Below, piece by piece: positions 25,971 through 34,527 of a DNA stretch of 64,000 nucleotides (within the stretch, counting starts at the first letter, position 1; each line of letters opens with the position of its first letter). This DNA is from Vibrio splendidus (lineage in GTDB: Bacteria > Pseudomonadota > Gammaproteobacteria > Enterobacterales > Vibrionaceae). The stretch covers positions 57,576 to 121,575 of the forward strand of contig NZ_MCUN01000051.1 of NCBI RefSeq assembly GCF_002873455.1. Reading direction: 5' to 3'. The notes under the pieces are model-generated. The model was not told the DNA's origin. It saw nothing but the letters and a program-made list of their open reading frames with translations, and did no database searches. Position numbers and translations under genes: made by a program.

Positions 25971-26032
25971 TTAAACTGGATTCGCTTTTTATTCGAAGCC
26001 TGAACACATTAATAACCCAAGGAGAATAGAAG

Positions 26033-26080
26033 ATGATTGTAATCAACACACTAAAACTGGCAGTAAAAGTAACGCGTTAA
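26033..26080 (+). CDS. possible 15-residue small protein or leader peptide
   Basis: ATG to TAA encodes MIVINTLKLAVKVTR. A strong AAGGAGA ribosome binding site sits 6-12 bases upstream, and the frame lies just after the copper operon terminator in a 570-bp gap. The peptide is hydrophobic and basic. No family is recognised. The evidence is the ribosome binding site and context only. Confidence 0.35.
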   Translation: MIVINTLKLAVKVTR

Positions 26081-26432
26081 TTTGTATGGTTAATCCAACT
26101 TAAATATCGATAGACCAACATTTCGTCACCCGTTGACTACCGCACACTTTTACCCGGTTTGCTATTGATCCGTAAGTGATCAATCTCTCATGCCAACAGC
26201 GCATGACTAAATCCGGGGTCCTATCTAATTGAATTCGACCCAAGCTCAAAACATTTTTGACGTCTCGACGCTTTTTAATTTCAGCAACTCTTTTTGGTCT
26301 CATTAACTCTTTTTATCTCATCAACAATAAGAGATCTCACAAGAAGTTAATGCTCTCATAAGACTTTAATGCACTGATAAGACTTTAATGCTCTCACAAG
26401 AAAAGAAAGCTCGCACGTCTGGGTAAATAGAC
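26081..26432. other. spacer before rsgA
   Basis: No convincing gene. A minus-strand frame (26100-26303) has no family resemblance. An imperfect tandem repeat lies at 26347-26402, just before rsgA. Confidence 0.5.
26347..26402. repeat. about 19-bp imperfect tandem repeat upstream of rsgA
   Basis: Three imperfect copies of a unit like TTAATGCTCTCATAAGAC lie 30 bases before the rsgA ATG. Confidence 0.75.
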
Positions 26433-27497
26433 ATGAATTCACAAAACGCATTTTCTCATCCAATGTCACTTCAACAACTTGGATGGCAACCTGTTTTCCA
26501 ACAACAACTGACACTCGAAGACTATGACCACTCCGTCATTACTCGTATCGTCGCACACCACCGTAGTGGCTATACATTAGCGTCAGAGCAAGGCGAAATT
26601 GTTCTGCCCATCCATCAAAACCAACCAGCAATGACCGTTGGCGACTGGGTGATTTTGAACTCTGATCTGCAGTTCGACCGCTTGCTAGGCCGTCAATCGC
26701 TCTTCAGCCGTAAAGCAGCAGGCAGTCGCGTAGCTGAGCAATATATTTCAGCGAACATCGACACGGTGTTTATCGTGGTCTCGTTAAATAACGACTTTAA
26801 TCTAAGCCGTATCGAACGCTACTTAGCGCTCGCCAACGAAGCACAGGTTGAAGCGGTTATCGTACTCACCAAGAAAGACTTGTGTGATGACTACCAAGAC
26901 AAAGTACAACAAGTGCAAAGCTTAGATCCGATGCTAATGATCGAATCCGTCAATAGCCTAGATCAAGATTCGACTCAAGCATTGTCGCCTTGGTGTAAAA
27001 CAGGCAAGACTGTTGCTTTGATGGGTTCATCTGGTGTCGGAAAATCCACGCTGGTCAACTCGTTACTTGGGGAGGCTCAGCAAGCCACGGGTGGCATTCG
27101 TGAAGACGATAGCAAAGGCCGACACACGACGACATCGCGTTCACTGCACTTGCTAAGGTCGGGCGGCTTATTGCTCGATACTCCTGGTATGCGAGAGTTA
27201 CAACTCGCAGGCTGTGCTGATGGAGTAAGTGAAACCTTTTCAGACGTAGAAGAATTGGCGATGCAATGTCGTTTCTCTGATTGTCATCATGAATCAGAGC
27301 CGGGATGCGCAATACGTAAAGCTATTGAAAGCGGTGAGCTTTCTCAAAGACGCTTCTCTAACTATGAGAAGCTACTCAGGGAGCAAGCAAGGAATGGAGC
27401 CTCATTGGCAGAGCAGAGAGCAAACGGCAAACAACTTTCTAAAATGTACAAAACCGTGCAGTCAGAGAATCGTAAAATCAAGAAATCGTCTAAATAG
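26433..27497 (+). CDS. rsgA: ribosome small-subunit biogenesis GTPase, probable second copy
   Basis: A 354-residue cytoplasmic protein with an OB-fold N-terminus (about residues 35-100) and a circularly permuted GTPase: TKKD (G4) comes first, then GSSGVGKST (G1/Walker A), HTTTSR (G2) and DTPGMRE (G3). The C-terminal zinc site is visible as C-x5/6-C-x-H with CRFSDCHHESEPGC. RsgA binds the 30S subunit late in its assembly. The neighbours are those of vibrio chromosome II, where a second rsgA is known, so a chromosome I copy is expected (inference). The start has no strong ribosome binding site. Confidence 0.92.
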   Translation: MNSQNAFSHPMSLQQLGWQPVFQQQLTLEDYDHSVITRIVAHHRSGYTLASEQGEIVLPIHQNQPAMTVGDWVILNSDLQFDRLLGRQSLFSRKAAGSRVAEQYISANIDTVFIVVSLNNDFNLSRIERYLALANEAQVEAVIVLTKKDLCDDYQDKVQQVQSLDPMLMIESVNSLDQDSTQALSPWCKTGKTVALMGSSGVGKSTLVNSLLGEAQQATGGIREDDSKGRHTTTSRSLHLLRSGGLLLDTPGMRELQLAGCADGVSETFSDVEELAMQCRFSDCHHESEPGCAIRKAIESGELSQRRFSNYEKLLREQARNGASLAEQRANGKQLSKMYKTVQSENRKIKKSSK

Positions 27498-27531
27498 CCG
27501 TTTCTTAGATTAGTTTCGCAACACATAATTA

Positions 27532-27598
27532 AGCCCCATGTCCCTATCGCGCCTTAGCTTGTCTAGCTTATTCACGCATTAGGCTGGGGCTTTTTTGT
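27532..27598 (+). terminator. rsgA terminator
   Basis: AAGCCCCA pairs with TGGGGCTT around a long loop, followed by a T-run at 27592-27596. Confidence 0.75.
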
Positions 27599-27599
27599 A

Positions 27600-27930
27600 T
27601 CAGTTGGGCTTCTTTGTATCAACAGGAACTCAATGGGATCATTTCTGCACACAATGATCTTGCTAATCAGCGATGACGGCACCAATGCCAGAACATTGAC
27701 CCTAATGAGCATTGTCACACAGATTTATATCTCAATCAGAGTACAAAAAATTAACATTTAGCTCTAAAAACACCACGTAGCGCAAACAATCACCCTAAAA
27801 GTAAACTATTCCTAGACACCCTCTTAGATCCCGCTAATATGACCGCCCATTCCACTAGTGTATAGTTGGATTTGGTACAACTTTATAAAAAGATACATCA
27901 CTATAATAAATTAACAATTGCAGGTATTTT
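27600..27930. promoter_or_regulatory. sstT upstream region
   Basis: No gene was seen. A TATAAT box lies at 27902-27907, only 24 bases before the sstT ATG. A short inverted repeat (AGTTG and CAACT, 27865-27882) lies just upstream of it. Confidence 0.4.
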
Positions 27931-29145
27931 ATGCAAAATCACAACATGTTCGCCCGCATCGCTCGTGGAAATCTCGTTCTACAGATCCTTGCTGGTATTG
28001 TTTTCGGTGTCGTTCTCGCCATGGTTTCTCCTTCAGCAGCTCAAGATGCAGGCCTATTAGGTAGTCTGTTTGTTGGTGCTCTGAAAGCTGTTGCCCCAAT
28101 TTTAGTATTCATTCTTGTTGCAGCTTCTATCGCAAACCAAAAGAAAGGTCAGCATACTCATATGCGTCCAATCATTGTGCTTTACCTGATTGGTACGTTC
28201 TCTGCTGCTCTGACTGCTGTAGTATTGAGCTTCATGTTCCCAACCACTTTGACACTGGTTGCTGGCGCTGAAGGTGCTAACCCTCCTCAAGGTATTGCAG
28301 AAGTTCTTCATACGCTTCTATTCAAGCTTGTAGATAACCCAGTAAGCGCGCTAATGAACGCGAACTACATCGGTATTCTTGCTTGGGCAATCGGTCTTGG
28401 CCTTGCTCTGCACCACGCATCAGCAACAACAAAAGCGGTTTTCGAAGACCTAAGCCACAGTGTTTCACACATTGTTCGCTTCATTATTCGTCTTGCACCA
28501 TTCGGTATCTTCGGCCTTGTTTCGGCTACATTCGCAACAACGGGCTTTGATGCACTAGCAAGCTACGGTCAACTACTAGCGGTTCTACTAAGCTCAATGC
28601 TGATCATTGCTCTTGTGGTTAACCCACTGCTTGTCTTTGTAAAGACAAAACAGAACCCATACCCACTTGTACTGCAATGTATTCGTGAATCTGGTGTAAC
28701 GGCATTCTTCACTCGTTCAAGCGCTGCGAACATCCCAGTGAACATGAACCTTTGTAAGAAACTAGAGCTAGATGAAGATACTTACTCTGTATCTATCCCT
28801 CTAGGCGCAACCATCAACATGGCTGGTGCTGCAATCACCATCACTGTGTTAACACTTGCAGCTGTGCACACAATGGGGATTGAGATTGATATCTTCACTG
28901 CGATTCTACTAAGCCTTGTTGCTGCAATTTCTGCATGTGGTGCATCGGGTGTTGCTGGCGGTTCACTACTGCTTATCCCTCTAGCTTGTGGCCTATTCGG
29001 CATCTCAAACGATGTAGCGATGCAGGTTGTAGCGGTTGGTTTCATCATTGGTGTGATTCAAGATTCGGCTGAAACAGCGCTTAACAGCTCAACTGACGTA
29101 GTGTTCACTGCGGCTGTATGTAAAGCTGAGCAAAACAAAGCTTAA
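27931..29145 (+). CDS. sstT: sodium-coupled serine/threonine symporter
   Basis: A 404-residue inner-membrane protein of the dicarboxylate/amino acid:cation symporter family with eight membrane helices and two re-entrant hairpins. Family signatures include FTRSSAANIPVNMNLCKKL (the serine-rich hairpin), IPLGATINMAGAAITI (the NMxG-type sodium site) and SACGASGVAGGSLLLIP. It imports serine and threonine with sodium. The ATG follows GCAGGTATTTT. V. cholerae also has sstT on chromosome II. The gene is monocistronic, with a terminator at 29210. Confidence 0.95.
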   Translation: MQNHNMFARIARGNLVLQILAGIVFGVVLAMVSPSAAQDAGLLGSLFVGALKAVAPILVFILVAASIANQKKGQHTHMRPIIVLYLIGTFSAALTAVVLSFMFPTTLTLVAGAEGANPPQGIAEVLHTLLFKLVDNPVSALMNANYIGILAWAIGLGLALHHASATTKAVFEDLSHSVSHIVRFIIRLAPFGIFGLVSATFATTGFDALASYGQLLAVLLSSMLIIALVVNPLLVFVKTKQNPYPLVLQCIRESGVTAFFTRSSAANIPVNMNLCKKLELDEDTYSVSIPLGATINMAGAAITITVLTLAAVHTMGIEIDIFTAILLSLVAAISACGASGVAGGSLLLIPLACGLFGISNDVAMQVVAVGFIIGVIQDSAETALNSSTDVVFTAAVCKAEQNKA

Positions 29146-29168
29146 CAACTCTTGGGTATTAGGCTTTA

Positions 29169-29189
29169 GCTCTAAGCTCTAAGCTCTAA
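29169..29189. repeat. 7-bp tandem repeat (GCTCTAA, 3 copies) after sstT
   Basis: Three perfect copies lie between the sstT stop and its terminator. Confidence 0.85.
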
Positions 29190-29209
29190 AAGCAAATAGC
29201 ACACAAATA

Positions 29210-29237
29210 AAAAGGGAAGCATCTGCTTCCCTTTTTG
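29210..29237 (+). terminator. sstT terminator
   Basis: A perfect stem of about 12 bp, AAAAGGGAAGCA and TGCTTCCCTTTT, surrounds TC and ends with T. Confidence 0.92.
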
Positions 29238-29272
29238 TTGTCTTGGTTTCCTAGGTTACGGCTAGAAGCTAT

Positions 29273-29343
29273 ATAGATTTATAGCTTTATAGCTTTATAG
29301 CTTTATAGCTTTATAGCTTTATAGCTTTATAGCTTTATAGCTT
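29273..29343. repeat. octanucleotide tandem repeat (ATAGCTTT, about 9 copies)
   Basis: Eight near-complete perfect copies follow one variant copy (ATAGATTT). The array lies between the sstT terminator and the 3' end of the Sel1-repeat gene. Confidence 0.95.
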
Positions 29344-29384
29344 CAGTCATTATTGTCCAACTCATCAAAGCTAACCAATACGTT

Positions 29385-30638
29385 TTAGTGGTTGCTTTTC
29401 CAGCTTGGATCCACTGCTGCCTGACTGAAGTCTAGAGAGTTAGGACTTGCTTCTTTGTTATGCGTTGCTTGATCGCTGGGTGACCCTTGACTCGCAGCAC
29501 CGCTATCATGGTTTGACGTCGCCTGTTGCCTATAATCGACGTTAGAGCCTTGCTCATTCGACGCTTTGGTCTCTAAATGACTACCATCGACATTTAACTC
29601 ATCACTTTCTTCACCGGACGCTTCTTTAACCTTCTTAGGGACAGGGACATTGCGTTTGTAGAGCTTGTTGAGCGCCTTAATGATTGAGTGCTTAGTGATC
29701 GCTTCTTGGGTCAGCTTGGTCATTATCGGTTTAGTTAGAGCCTGTAAGCCCACGACAGCATCCACACCAAGCTCCCCACCAACTTTATCCCTCAAATGCT
29801 TGGCTTCGGAGTAACCAAAATGAGCCGATAGAAATAGCCAGATATAAGCAATAGCATTGCCGTGTTCACCATGGTCGATCCAAGCTTCACCCGCTCTAAA
29901 CATCGCTTCTGCACTGTTCTTTTCTGCAGCCGTCTCAAACCAGTAAACAGCCTCACCATGGTTAGGCTCAACACCAACACCGTTTAAATAACTCATACCG
30001 AGTTTGATCTTGCCATCTAAGCTATTCTTTTCCGCGGCCTTTTGGTACCACTCGACAGAGCTTTCGGCAGAGTAGTCTGGGTTTTCTTTATCTAGACACC
30101 AGTCACCAATAAACAGCATCGCTTCGGTATTACCACCAGCCGCAGACTCTTCGATATAGGTATAACCCTTAGGGATATTCTTGTCAGTTCCGCGACCAAA
30201 GACGAGCGCTTTACCCATCTCGAATTTCGCCGATACGTCATTGTCCAATGCGGATATCGCAAGCTGCCAAAAGTTGGCTTTCTCTCTTAAAATCAGGTCT
30301 TCTTTACGCTTCATACTCAAACGCACAATGCCGTACATGCCATTGATATTATCGAGTTGCGCTGCTTTATCGTACCAATACAGAGCTTCTTTAATATTGT
30401 TACGTTCGGCTTCTTTCGCCAAATACAGAATCGACGGTACATGTCCGGTTTCAGCTTTGAAATGACGCTCTTTTTGCTCTTGGATGCGTGCTTTTTCAAT
30501 CGCCTTTCGGTAAGCGACAGCGCGAGCCTTACGCTCTTGTTCCAAGCGCTGCTTTCTTAACGATAAAGAGATCAGCCAGACGGCAACCAGTATTAACGAA
30601 AGAGCCGTTGCACCAATTGCGATTCCCATTGTACTCAT
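29385..30638 (-). CDS. membrane-anchored Sel1-repeat protein
   Basis: A 417-residue protein. An N-terminal membrane helix (about residues 5-27) is followed by a charged coiled coil and then Sel1-type repeats, about residues 75-270. Clear repeat units are ALYWYDKAAQLDNINGMYGI, SVEWYQKAAEKNSLDGKIKLGMSYLNGVGV and AVYWFETAAEKNSAEAMFRAG. The last 90 residues are low-complexity, rich in Ser, Glu, Gln and Asn, and probably disordered. Sel1 repeats make protein-protein contacts; the partner is unknown. A long hairpin lies in its leader (30659-30695). It is separated from ttrR by about 300 bases and is probably transcribed on its own. Confidence 0.85.
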   Translation of the reverse strand: MSTMGIAIGATALSLILVAVWLISLSLRKQRLEQERKARAVAYRKAIEKARIQEQKERHFKAETGHVPSILYLAKEAERNNIKEALYWYDKAAQLDNINGMYGIVRLSMKRKEDLILREKANFWQLAISALDNDVSAKFEMGKALVFGRGTDKNIPKGYTYIEESAAGGNTEAMLFIGDWCLDKENPDYSAESSVEWYQKAAEKNSLDGKIKLGMSYLNGVGVEPNHGEAVYWFETAAEKNSAEAMFRAGEAWIDHGEHGNAIAYIWLFLSAHFGYSEAKHLRDKVGGELGVDAVVGLQALTKPIMTKLTQEAITKHSIIKALNKLYKRNVPVPKKVKEASGEESDELNVDGSHLETKASNEQGSNVDYRQQATSNHDSGAASQGSPSDQATHNKEASPNSLDFSQAAVDPSWKSNH

Positions 30639-30658
30639 AAAATATTTTAACCTAACTC

Positions 30659-30695
30659 GGTTGATATCAGCCTCGATGTCGAGGTGCTATCAACC
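30659..30695 (-). promoter_or_regulatory. two-tier hairpin in the leader of the Sel1 gene
   Basis: An outer 8-bp stem, GGTTGATA and TATCAACC, encloses an inner 6-bp stem, CCTCGA and TCGAGG. It ends 21 bases before the start codon and has no T-run, so it looks like a leader structure rather than a terminator. Confidence 0.5.
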
Positions 30696-30935
30696 TATAG
30701 TGAATGTTTCGAATTACAGGGAAAAGCGCCGTTCTTAAAACGTTCCGCCCTAAAATGAACTTAGTTCAGTATCTCAGGAATACATAGCGATAAAAAGTCT
30801 ACTGAGACCTATCCTTATGCACTCCATAAATGGTGTGATCTTGCTTCAATATCGATTACTTATGAAGACCACCTTTCATCAGAAAATCAATGGTAACGTT
30901 ACTGATTTTCCATCCTTCATCTCGTACAATCGTGA
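30696..30935. other. spacer downstream of ttrR
   Basis: No gene was seen. An 8-bp inverted repeat, GAAAATCA and TGATTTTC (30882-30910), lies 25 bases after the ttrR stop; its loop contains the palindrome GTAACGTTAC. Confidence 0.45.
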
Positions 30936-31538
30936 TTAGGTAAGCTGTCCATAAATGTATGCCAACTCGGCAACCGTTTTCGCAGAAAACTTCTTCATCA
31001 AACTCGCTCGGTGTACTTCCACCGTTCTCATGGCGATACATAATTCATCGGCAATTTTCTGGTTACGTTTGCCATCAATGATCTGCTTTAGTATGTCTAT
31101 CTCACGCTCAGTTAACGACGCATACGCTTGACGGTACACATTCATGTGTAAATGCTTTTCAGAAGCCTCTAGCCCTTGCTTGATTGCCGTAGCCAGTTCG
31201 CTGCCTTTAACTGGTTTTTGAAAGAAGTTCACCGCACCGGCTTGTAAGGCTTCAACCGCCATTGGCACGTCGCCATGGCCCGTCAGGTAAATTACCGACA
31301 ATGGACTCTGCGCTTTCACCATCAATTTATGAACTTGCTGCCCTCTCATCTCAGGCATCCTGCTGTCTAAAACGACACACCCAGGTGCACTCAAATCAAC
31401 CGAATCCAAAAAACTCCGGCCATCTTGATAGGCTGATACCGTAAAATCATGCTCTTCCAATAAGAACACCAATGAGTCACGCACCGACTCATCGTCATCA
31501 ACTACATAAACCGGCAACGTTTGATGAAGTTCAGACAT
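30936..31538 (-). CDS. ttrR: tetrathionate response regulator
   Basis: A 200-residue two-component response regulator. The receiver domain (about residues 8-120) has the acidic pocket VDDDES, the phosphorylated Asp in VVLDSRMPEM and the Lys in FFQKPVK. A LuxR/FixJ-type helix-turn-helix ends the protein (LTEREIDILKQIIDG...TVEVHRASLMKKF). It starts 11 bases after ttrS, with ATAAGGAATC as ribosome binding site, so the two are co-transcribed. By family knowledge TtrR activates ttrBCA when tetrathionate is sensed; the divergent ttrB promoter region with two palindromes is the likely target. Confidence 0.92.
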   Translation of the reverse strand: MSELHQTLPVYVVDDDESVRDSLVFLLEEHDFTVSAYQDGRSFLDSVDLSAPGCVVLDSRMPEMRGQQVHKLMVKAQSPLSVIYLTGHGDVPMAVEALQAGAVNFFQKPVKGSELATAIKQGLEASEKHLHMNVYRQAYASLTEREIDILKQIIDGKRNQKIADELCIAMRTVEVHRASLMKKFSAKTVAELAYIYGQLT

Positions 31539-31549
31539 AACAAGATTCC

Positions 31550-33421
31550 TTATGAATCATTTGAAAGAGAGAAAGGCAGTGTCACCGCGACATGGCAACC
31601 ATGAGGAGTCAATGATTTGATGACCATTTGGCCGCTGTGGTCTTCAATCACGTCTTGGCAAATCGCAAGCCCTAACCCCAAGCCGTTTTCTTTACTGCTC
31701 ACAAAGGCTTGAGTGACTTGTTGCTCAGTAAAATCTAAACCGGTGCCGTTATCGATAATCGACAGCATCATTTTATCCGGTTGATACTCGGTAATCACTT
31801 TAATTGTCGCTGACTCACTGGTTTTATTATCAATATCAGACGCAGCACTTTGTTCGCGATACTGTTGTGCATTACACGCGTCCGTTGCATTGTTGATCAG
31901 GTTTACAATCACCTGTTGCAAGCCCACAGGATCAACATTTAGTTTAATAGGCTTACCTACGGCATAGCGTTCAATGGTTATCTTGTGCTTCTGTAATCGA
32001 AATTGCAGCAACTCAATGGTCTCTGTAAGAAGCACTTCTATATCAGTTTGAGATTTCTCTGATGAGCGTTTTTTGATCATGTTTCTTAAGCGCTGGATGA
32101 TCGCATCAGCACGATCCACTTGAGACTGGATCTTCTCAAATACAGGTTCTATGTCAGTCAGCGGTTTGTTCTTTGAAATCCGCAGTAAACCACCTTCGCT
32201 ATAATTCCGAATTGCTGCTAAAGGTTGATTAATCTCGTGTGCCAAACTGCTGCCCAGCTCACCAACTACCGCGATACGTTGAGAGTGCTCTAGCTGTTCA
32301 CTCTTATTTTTCAGCTTGTACAGCGTCGCTTCTAGTTGCTTTTTACTGCGACTGAACTTGTATTCCAGCCAGAAGTGGTAAGCATTCAGCGACACCACAA
32401 GAATAAAGAACGCCCATGCCCACTGTTGATTGTATTTGAGCCAGATTAACGCTTCTTTCCACCAAGGTTGTTGCAGTGGATGCATGTCGAGTTGTTGATA
32501 TAGCTTATCGATCGACAGCAGGCTTGTCGGTGACGTCCAGCCCGATGCATTCGCTGCAATGGCTGGCGCACTGCTTTTTGGCATCGCAAGTAACACCTGA
32601 CTCATTTGTTTCGCCAGTGCCGAAGAAGCCCGCTCTGTTTTGGCAAACGACCAGTTGGAATACAAAGGGGTAGATACTTGGCAACGGAATCCTTCCGGAG
32701 CTTGGTTTTCAATCACTCGATATTGCCCAGCGATCAACAAACCTTCACTGATCATGCTCTCGACCAAACAAGCGGGAACGACAGCCGCTTCAATATGCCC
32801 TTCTCGCAGTTGGTACAAACTGGCATCGATAGGGAAACCTAAGAACTGAGTATCAGAGAAAAAATGGTTGGGGTTAAGTCCTTGTTGCATCACTTGGTAA
32901 CGCATCGTGAGGTAACCACCAAAAGCATTTTCAGATACTGCCGCAATCGGCTTACCGCTGAGTTGTTCGAGAGATATATAAGGCGACATTCTTCTCACCA
33001 CCAAAGCGGAACCAATGCTGCGGGTATTACTGGCGCCTTGAGCTTCAAAGTTATGGCTGGTCATGGTCGCCATCCAAGAAAGCGCATACTGACGTCCTAA
33101 TCGAACCGCCTGACCTGGGTTAGTAATAACAAAATCGACTGTGACACCTTTCACCGCTTCGGCCATCTCTTCCAAGTTGAAAGGTTTGAGAACAAAGTGC
33201 TTTCCAGGAATGCGCTCCGACAACCAATCCATTGTCGGCTGCCAACGCTGTTGCGCGGAAAGCTTACCTCGAGTCGCCAGCACACCGACCTCAATAACCT
33301 GCTCCGACTCAACAGTGCTTGTCGTTGCAATCTCTTGCTCCGATTGAGCCGCAAAACACACTCCTGCGGTTAGGCTCAGCCAACAAAGGATAACGACTGT
33401 CATTAGGTTTCGAACGGTCAC
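31550..33421 (-). CDS. ttrS: tetrathionate sensor histidine kinase
   Basis: About 623 residues. GTG 33421 was chosen because GGAGAAAGAG lies just upstream; the TTG at 33439 is a longer alternative that would use that ribosome binding site as coding sequence. A signal-like hydrophobic N-terminus leads to a PhnD-like periplasmic ligand-binding domain (about residues 40-300), a membrane helix (about 328-345), a coiled coil and a HisKA domain with the phosphorylated His in SLAHEINQPLAAIRNYSEGG. The ATPase follows with INNATDAC, IDNGTGLDF and GLGLGLAICQ. The length and architecture match known TtrS. It phosphorylates TtrR. Confidence 0.92.
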   Translation of the reverse strand: MTVRNLMTVVILCWLSLTAGVCFAAQSEQEIATTSTVESEQVIEVGVLATRGKLSAQQRWQPTMDWLSERIPGKHFVLKPFNLEEMAEAVKGVTVDFVITNPGQAVRLGRQYALSWMATMTSHNFEAQGASNTRSIGSALVVRRMSPYISLEQLSGKPIAAVSENAFGGYLTMRYQVMQQGLNPNHFFSDTQFLGFPIDASLYQLREGHIEAAVVPACLVESMISEGLLIAGQYRVIENQAPEGFRCQVSTPLYSNWSFAKTERASSALAKQMSQVLLAMPKSSAPAIAANASGWTSPTSLLSIDKLYQQLDMHPLQQPWWKEALIWLKYNQQWAWAFFILVVSLNAYHFWLEYKFSRSKKQLEATLYKLKNKSEQLEHSQRIAVVGELGSSLAHEINQPLAAIRNYSEGGLLRISKNKPLTDIEPVFEKIQSQVDRADAIIQRLRNMIKKRSSEKSQTDIEVLLTETIELLQFRLQKHKITIERYAVGKPIKLNVDPVGLQQVIVNLINNATDACNAQQYREQSAASDIDNKTSESATIKVITEYQPDKMMLSIIDNGTGLDFTEQQVTQAFVSSKENGLGLGLAICQDVIEDHSGQMVIKSLTPHGCHVAVTLPFSLSNDS

Positions 33422-33587
33422 TGAAATCTCTTTCTCCAAGCAGATTGTTTATTCAACTGATTCTCTCGTCATTTCACTTCGCCTTTACGCTGACGACATG
33501 ATTAAGCTTAACTTATGCTTTTGATCGCCTTAAACAAGCCCCTAAAACAAAGCATAACAGCTAGATAGCGAAAACCACATTTGTTCT

Positions 33588-33628
33588 AGATCAACTTTGA
33601 TCTGGGTATGTGGAAATCCACAATACCC
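33588..33628. promoter_or_regulatory. twin palindromes between ttrS and ttrB
   Basis: A perfect 16-bp palindrome, AGATCAA-CT-TTGATCT (33588-33603), directly abuts a second one (33604-33628) with outer arms GGGTAT and ATACCC and inner arms GTGGA and TCCAC, one base off register. They lie about 65-100 bases upstream of ttrB and are candidate TtrR or anaerobic regulator sites. Confidence 0.5.
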
Positions 33629-33690
33629 CGCGTACACCTAAAATCTGACAATGAGCCCAACAGATTGAATACCCATTTATAGGTACCAAC

Positions 33691-34527
33691 ATGGACTCAT
33701 TGAAAAGACGGTTTCTCAGCCAGTTCGGTAAGGTTTCCGCTGGTGCTGCGCTTATTCCCATTGCCGGAATCAACACCGCAGTCGCAAGCACAGCCATTCG
33801 CAATAACAACCAGCCGGACCGCAAGGGCGAAGTAGGCAAACGCTACGCGATGGCGATTGATTTACGCAAGTGCGTTGGCTGTCAGGCATGCACCGTTGGC
33901 TGCAGCGTTGAAAACCAAGCGCCGATTGGCCAGTTCAGAACCACCGTGAAACAGTATGAAGTCTCCCTTGATGATGGTTCGACTGCTCAACAAGACGTGA
34001 AGTCATTCATGTTACCTCGCCTGTGTAATCACTGTGACAACGCACCCTGCATCAAGGTTTGTCCTGTTCAAGCGACCTTCCAGCGTGAAGATGGGATAGT
34101 GATGGTCGACAACGAACGCTGCGTAGCCTGTGCTTATTGTGTTCAAGCTTGCCCTTACGATGCTCGTTTCATTAATAACGACACCCTTACCGCTGACAAA
34201 TGTACTTTCTGTGCACACCGCCTTGAAGACGGCTTACTGCCTGCTTGTGTAGAAACCTGTGTCGGTGGCGCGCGTGTCATTGGCGACCTTAAAGATCCAA
34301 ACAGCGAGATCAACCGTCTGCTCAATGAAAACCAAGACGACATCAAGGTGCTTAAGCCAGAGCAGAATACCAACCCACATGTTTTCTATATCGGCATGAA
34401 CGAGCGTTTCGTTAGCCATATCGAAGGTCAGCCTGCGATTTATGATCCAGCTGCCATTGATAACTCATCCTTTGGCGAACAAGAATTGGCAATCGCGACA
34501 CAAGACAAACAAGGAGAGACAGCATGA
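33691..34527 (+). CDS. ttrB: tetrathionate reductase iron-sulfur subunit
   Basis: A 278-residue periplasmic electron-transfer subunit. The N-terminus has a Tat-type signal (KRRFLSQFGK followed by a hydrophobic stretch). Four Cys groups for four [4Fe-4S] clusters are complete: CVGCQACTVGC, CNHCDNAPCIKVC, CVACAYCVQAC and CTFCAHRLEDG...CVETC. Electrons pass from the quinol-oxidising TtrC through these clusters to TtrA. The gene is first in ttrBCA, divergent from ttrS, and overlaps ttrC by 4 bases (ATGA). Confidence 0.95.
   Translation: MDSLKRRFLSQFGKVSAGAALIPIAGINTAVASTAIRNNNQPDRKGEVGKRYAMAIDLRKCVGCQACTVGCSVENQAPIGQFRTTVKQYEVSLDDGSTAQQDVKSFMLPRLCNHCDNAPCIKVCPVQATFQREDGIVMVDNERCVACAYCVQACPYDARFINNDTLTADKCTFCAHRLEDGLLPACVETCVGGARVIGDLKDPNSEINRLLNENQDDIKVLKPEQNTNPHVFYIGMNERFVSHIEGQPAIYDPAAIDNSSFGEQELAIATQDKQGETA

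Noticed and set aside
26100..26303. 67-codon minus-strand frame upstream of rsgA
   Set aside because: Basic, unrecognised peptide in a repeat-containing spacer; only a weak ribosome binding site.
29273..29343. Tandem array considered as a CRISPR-like array
   Set aside because: Units are 8 bp and contiguous, with no spacers and no cas genes.
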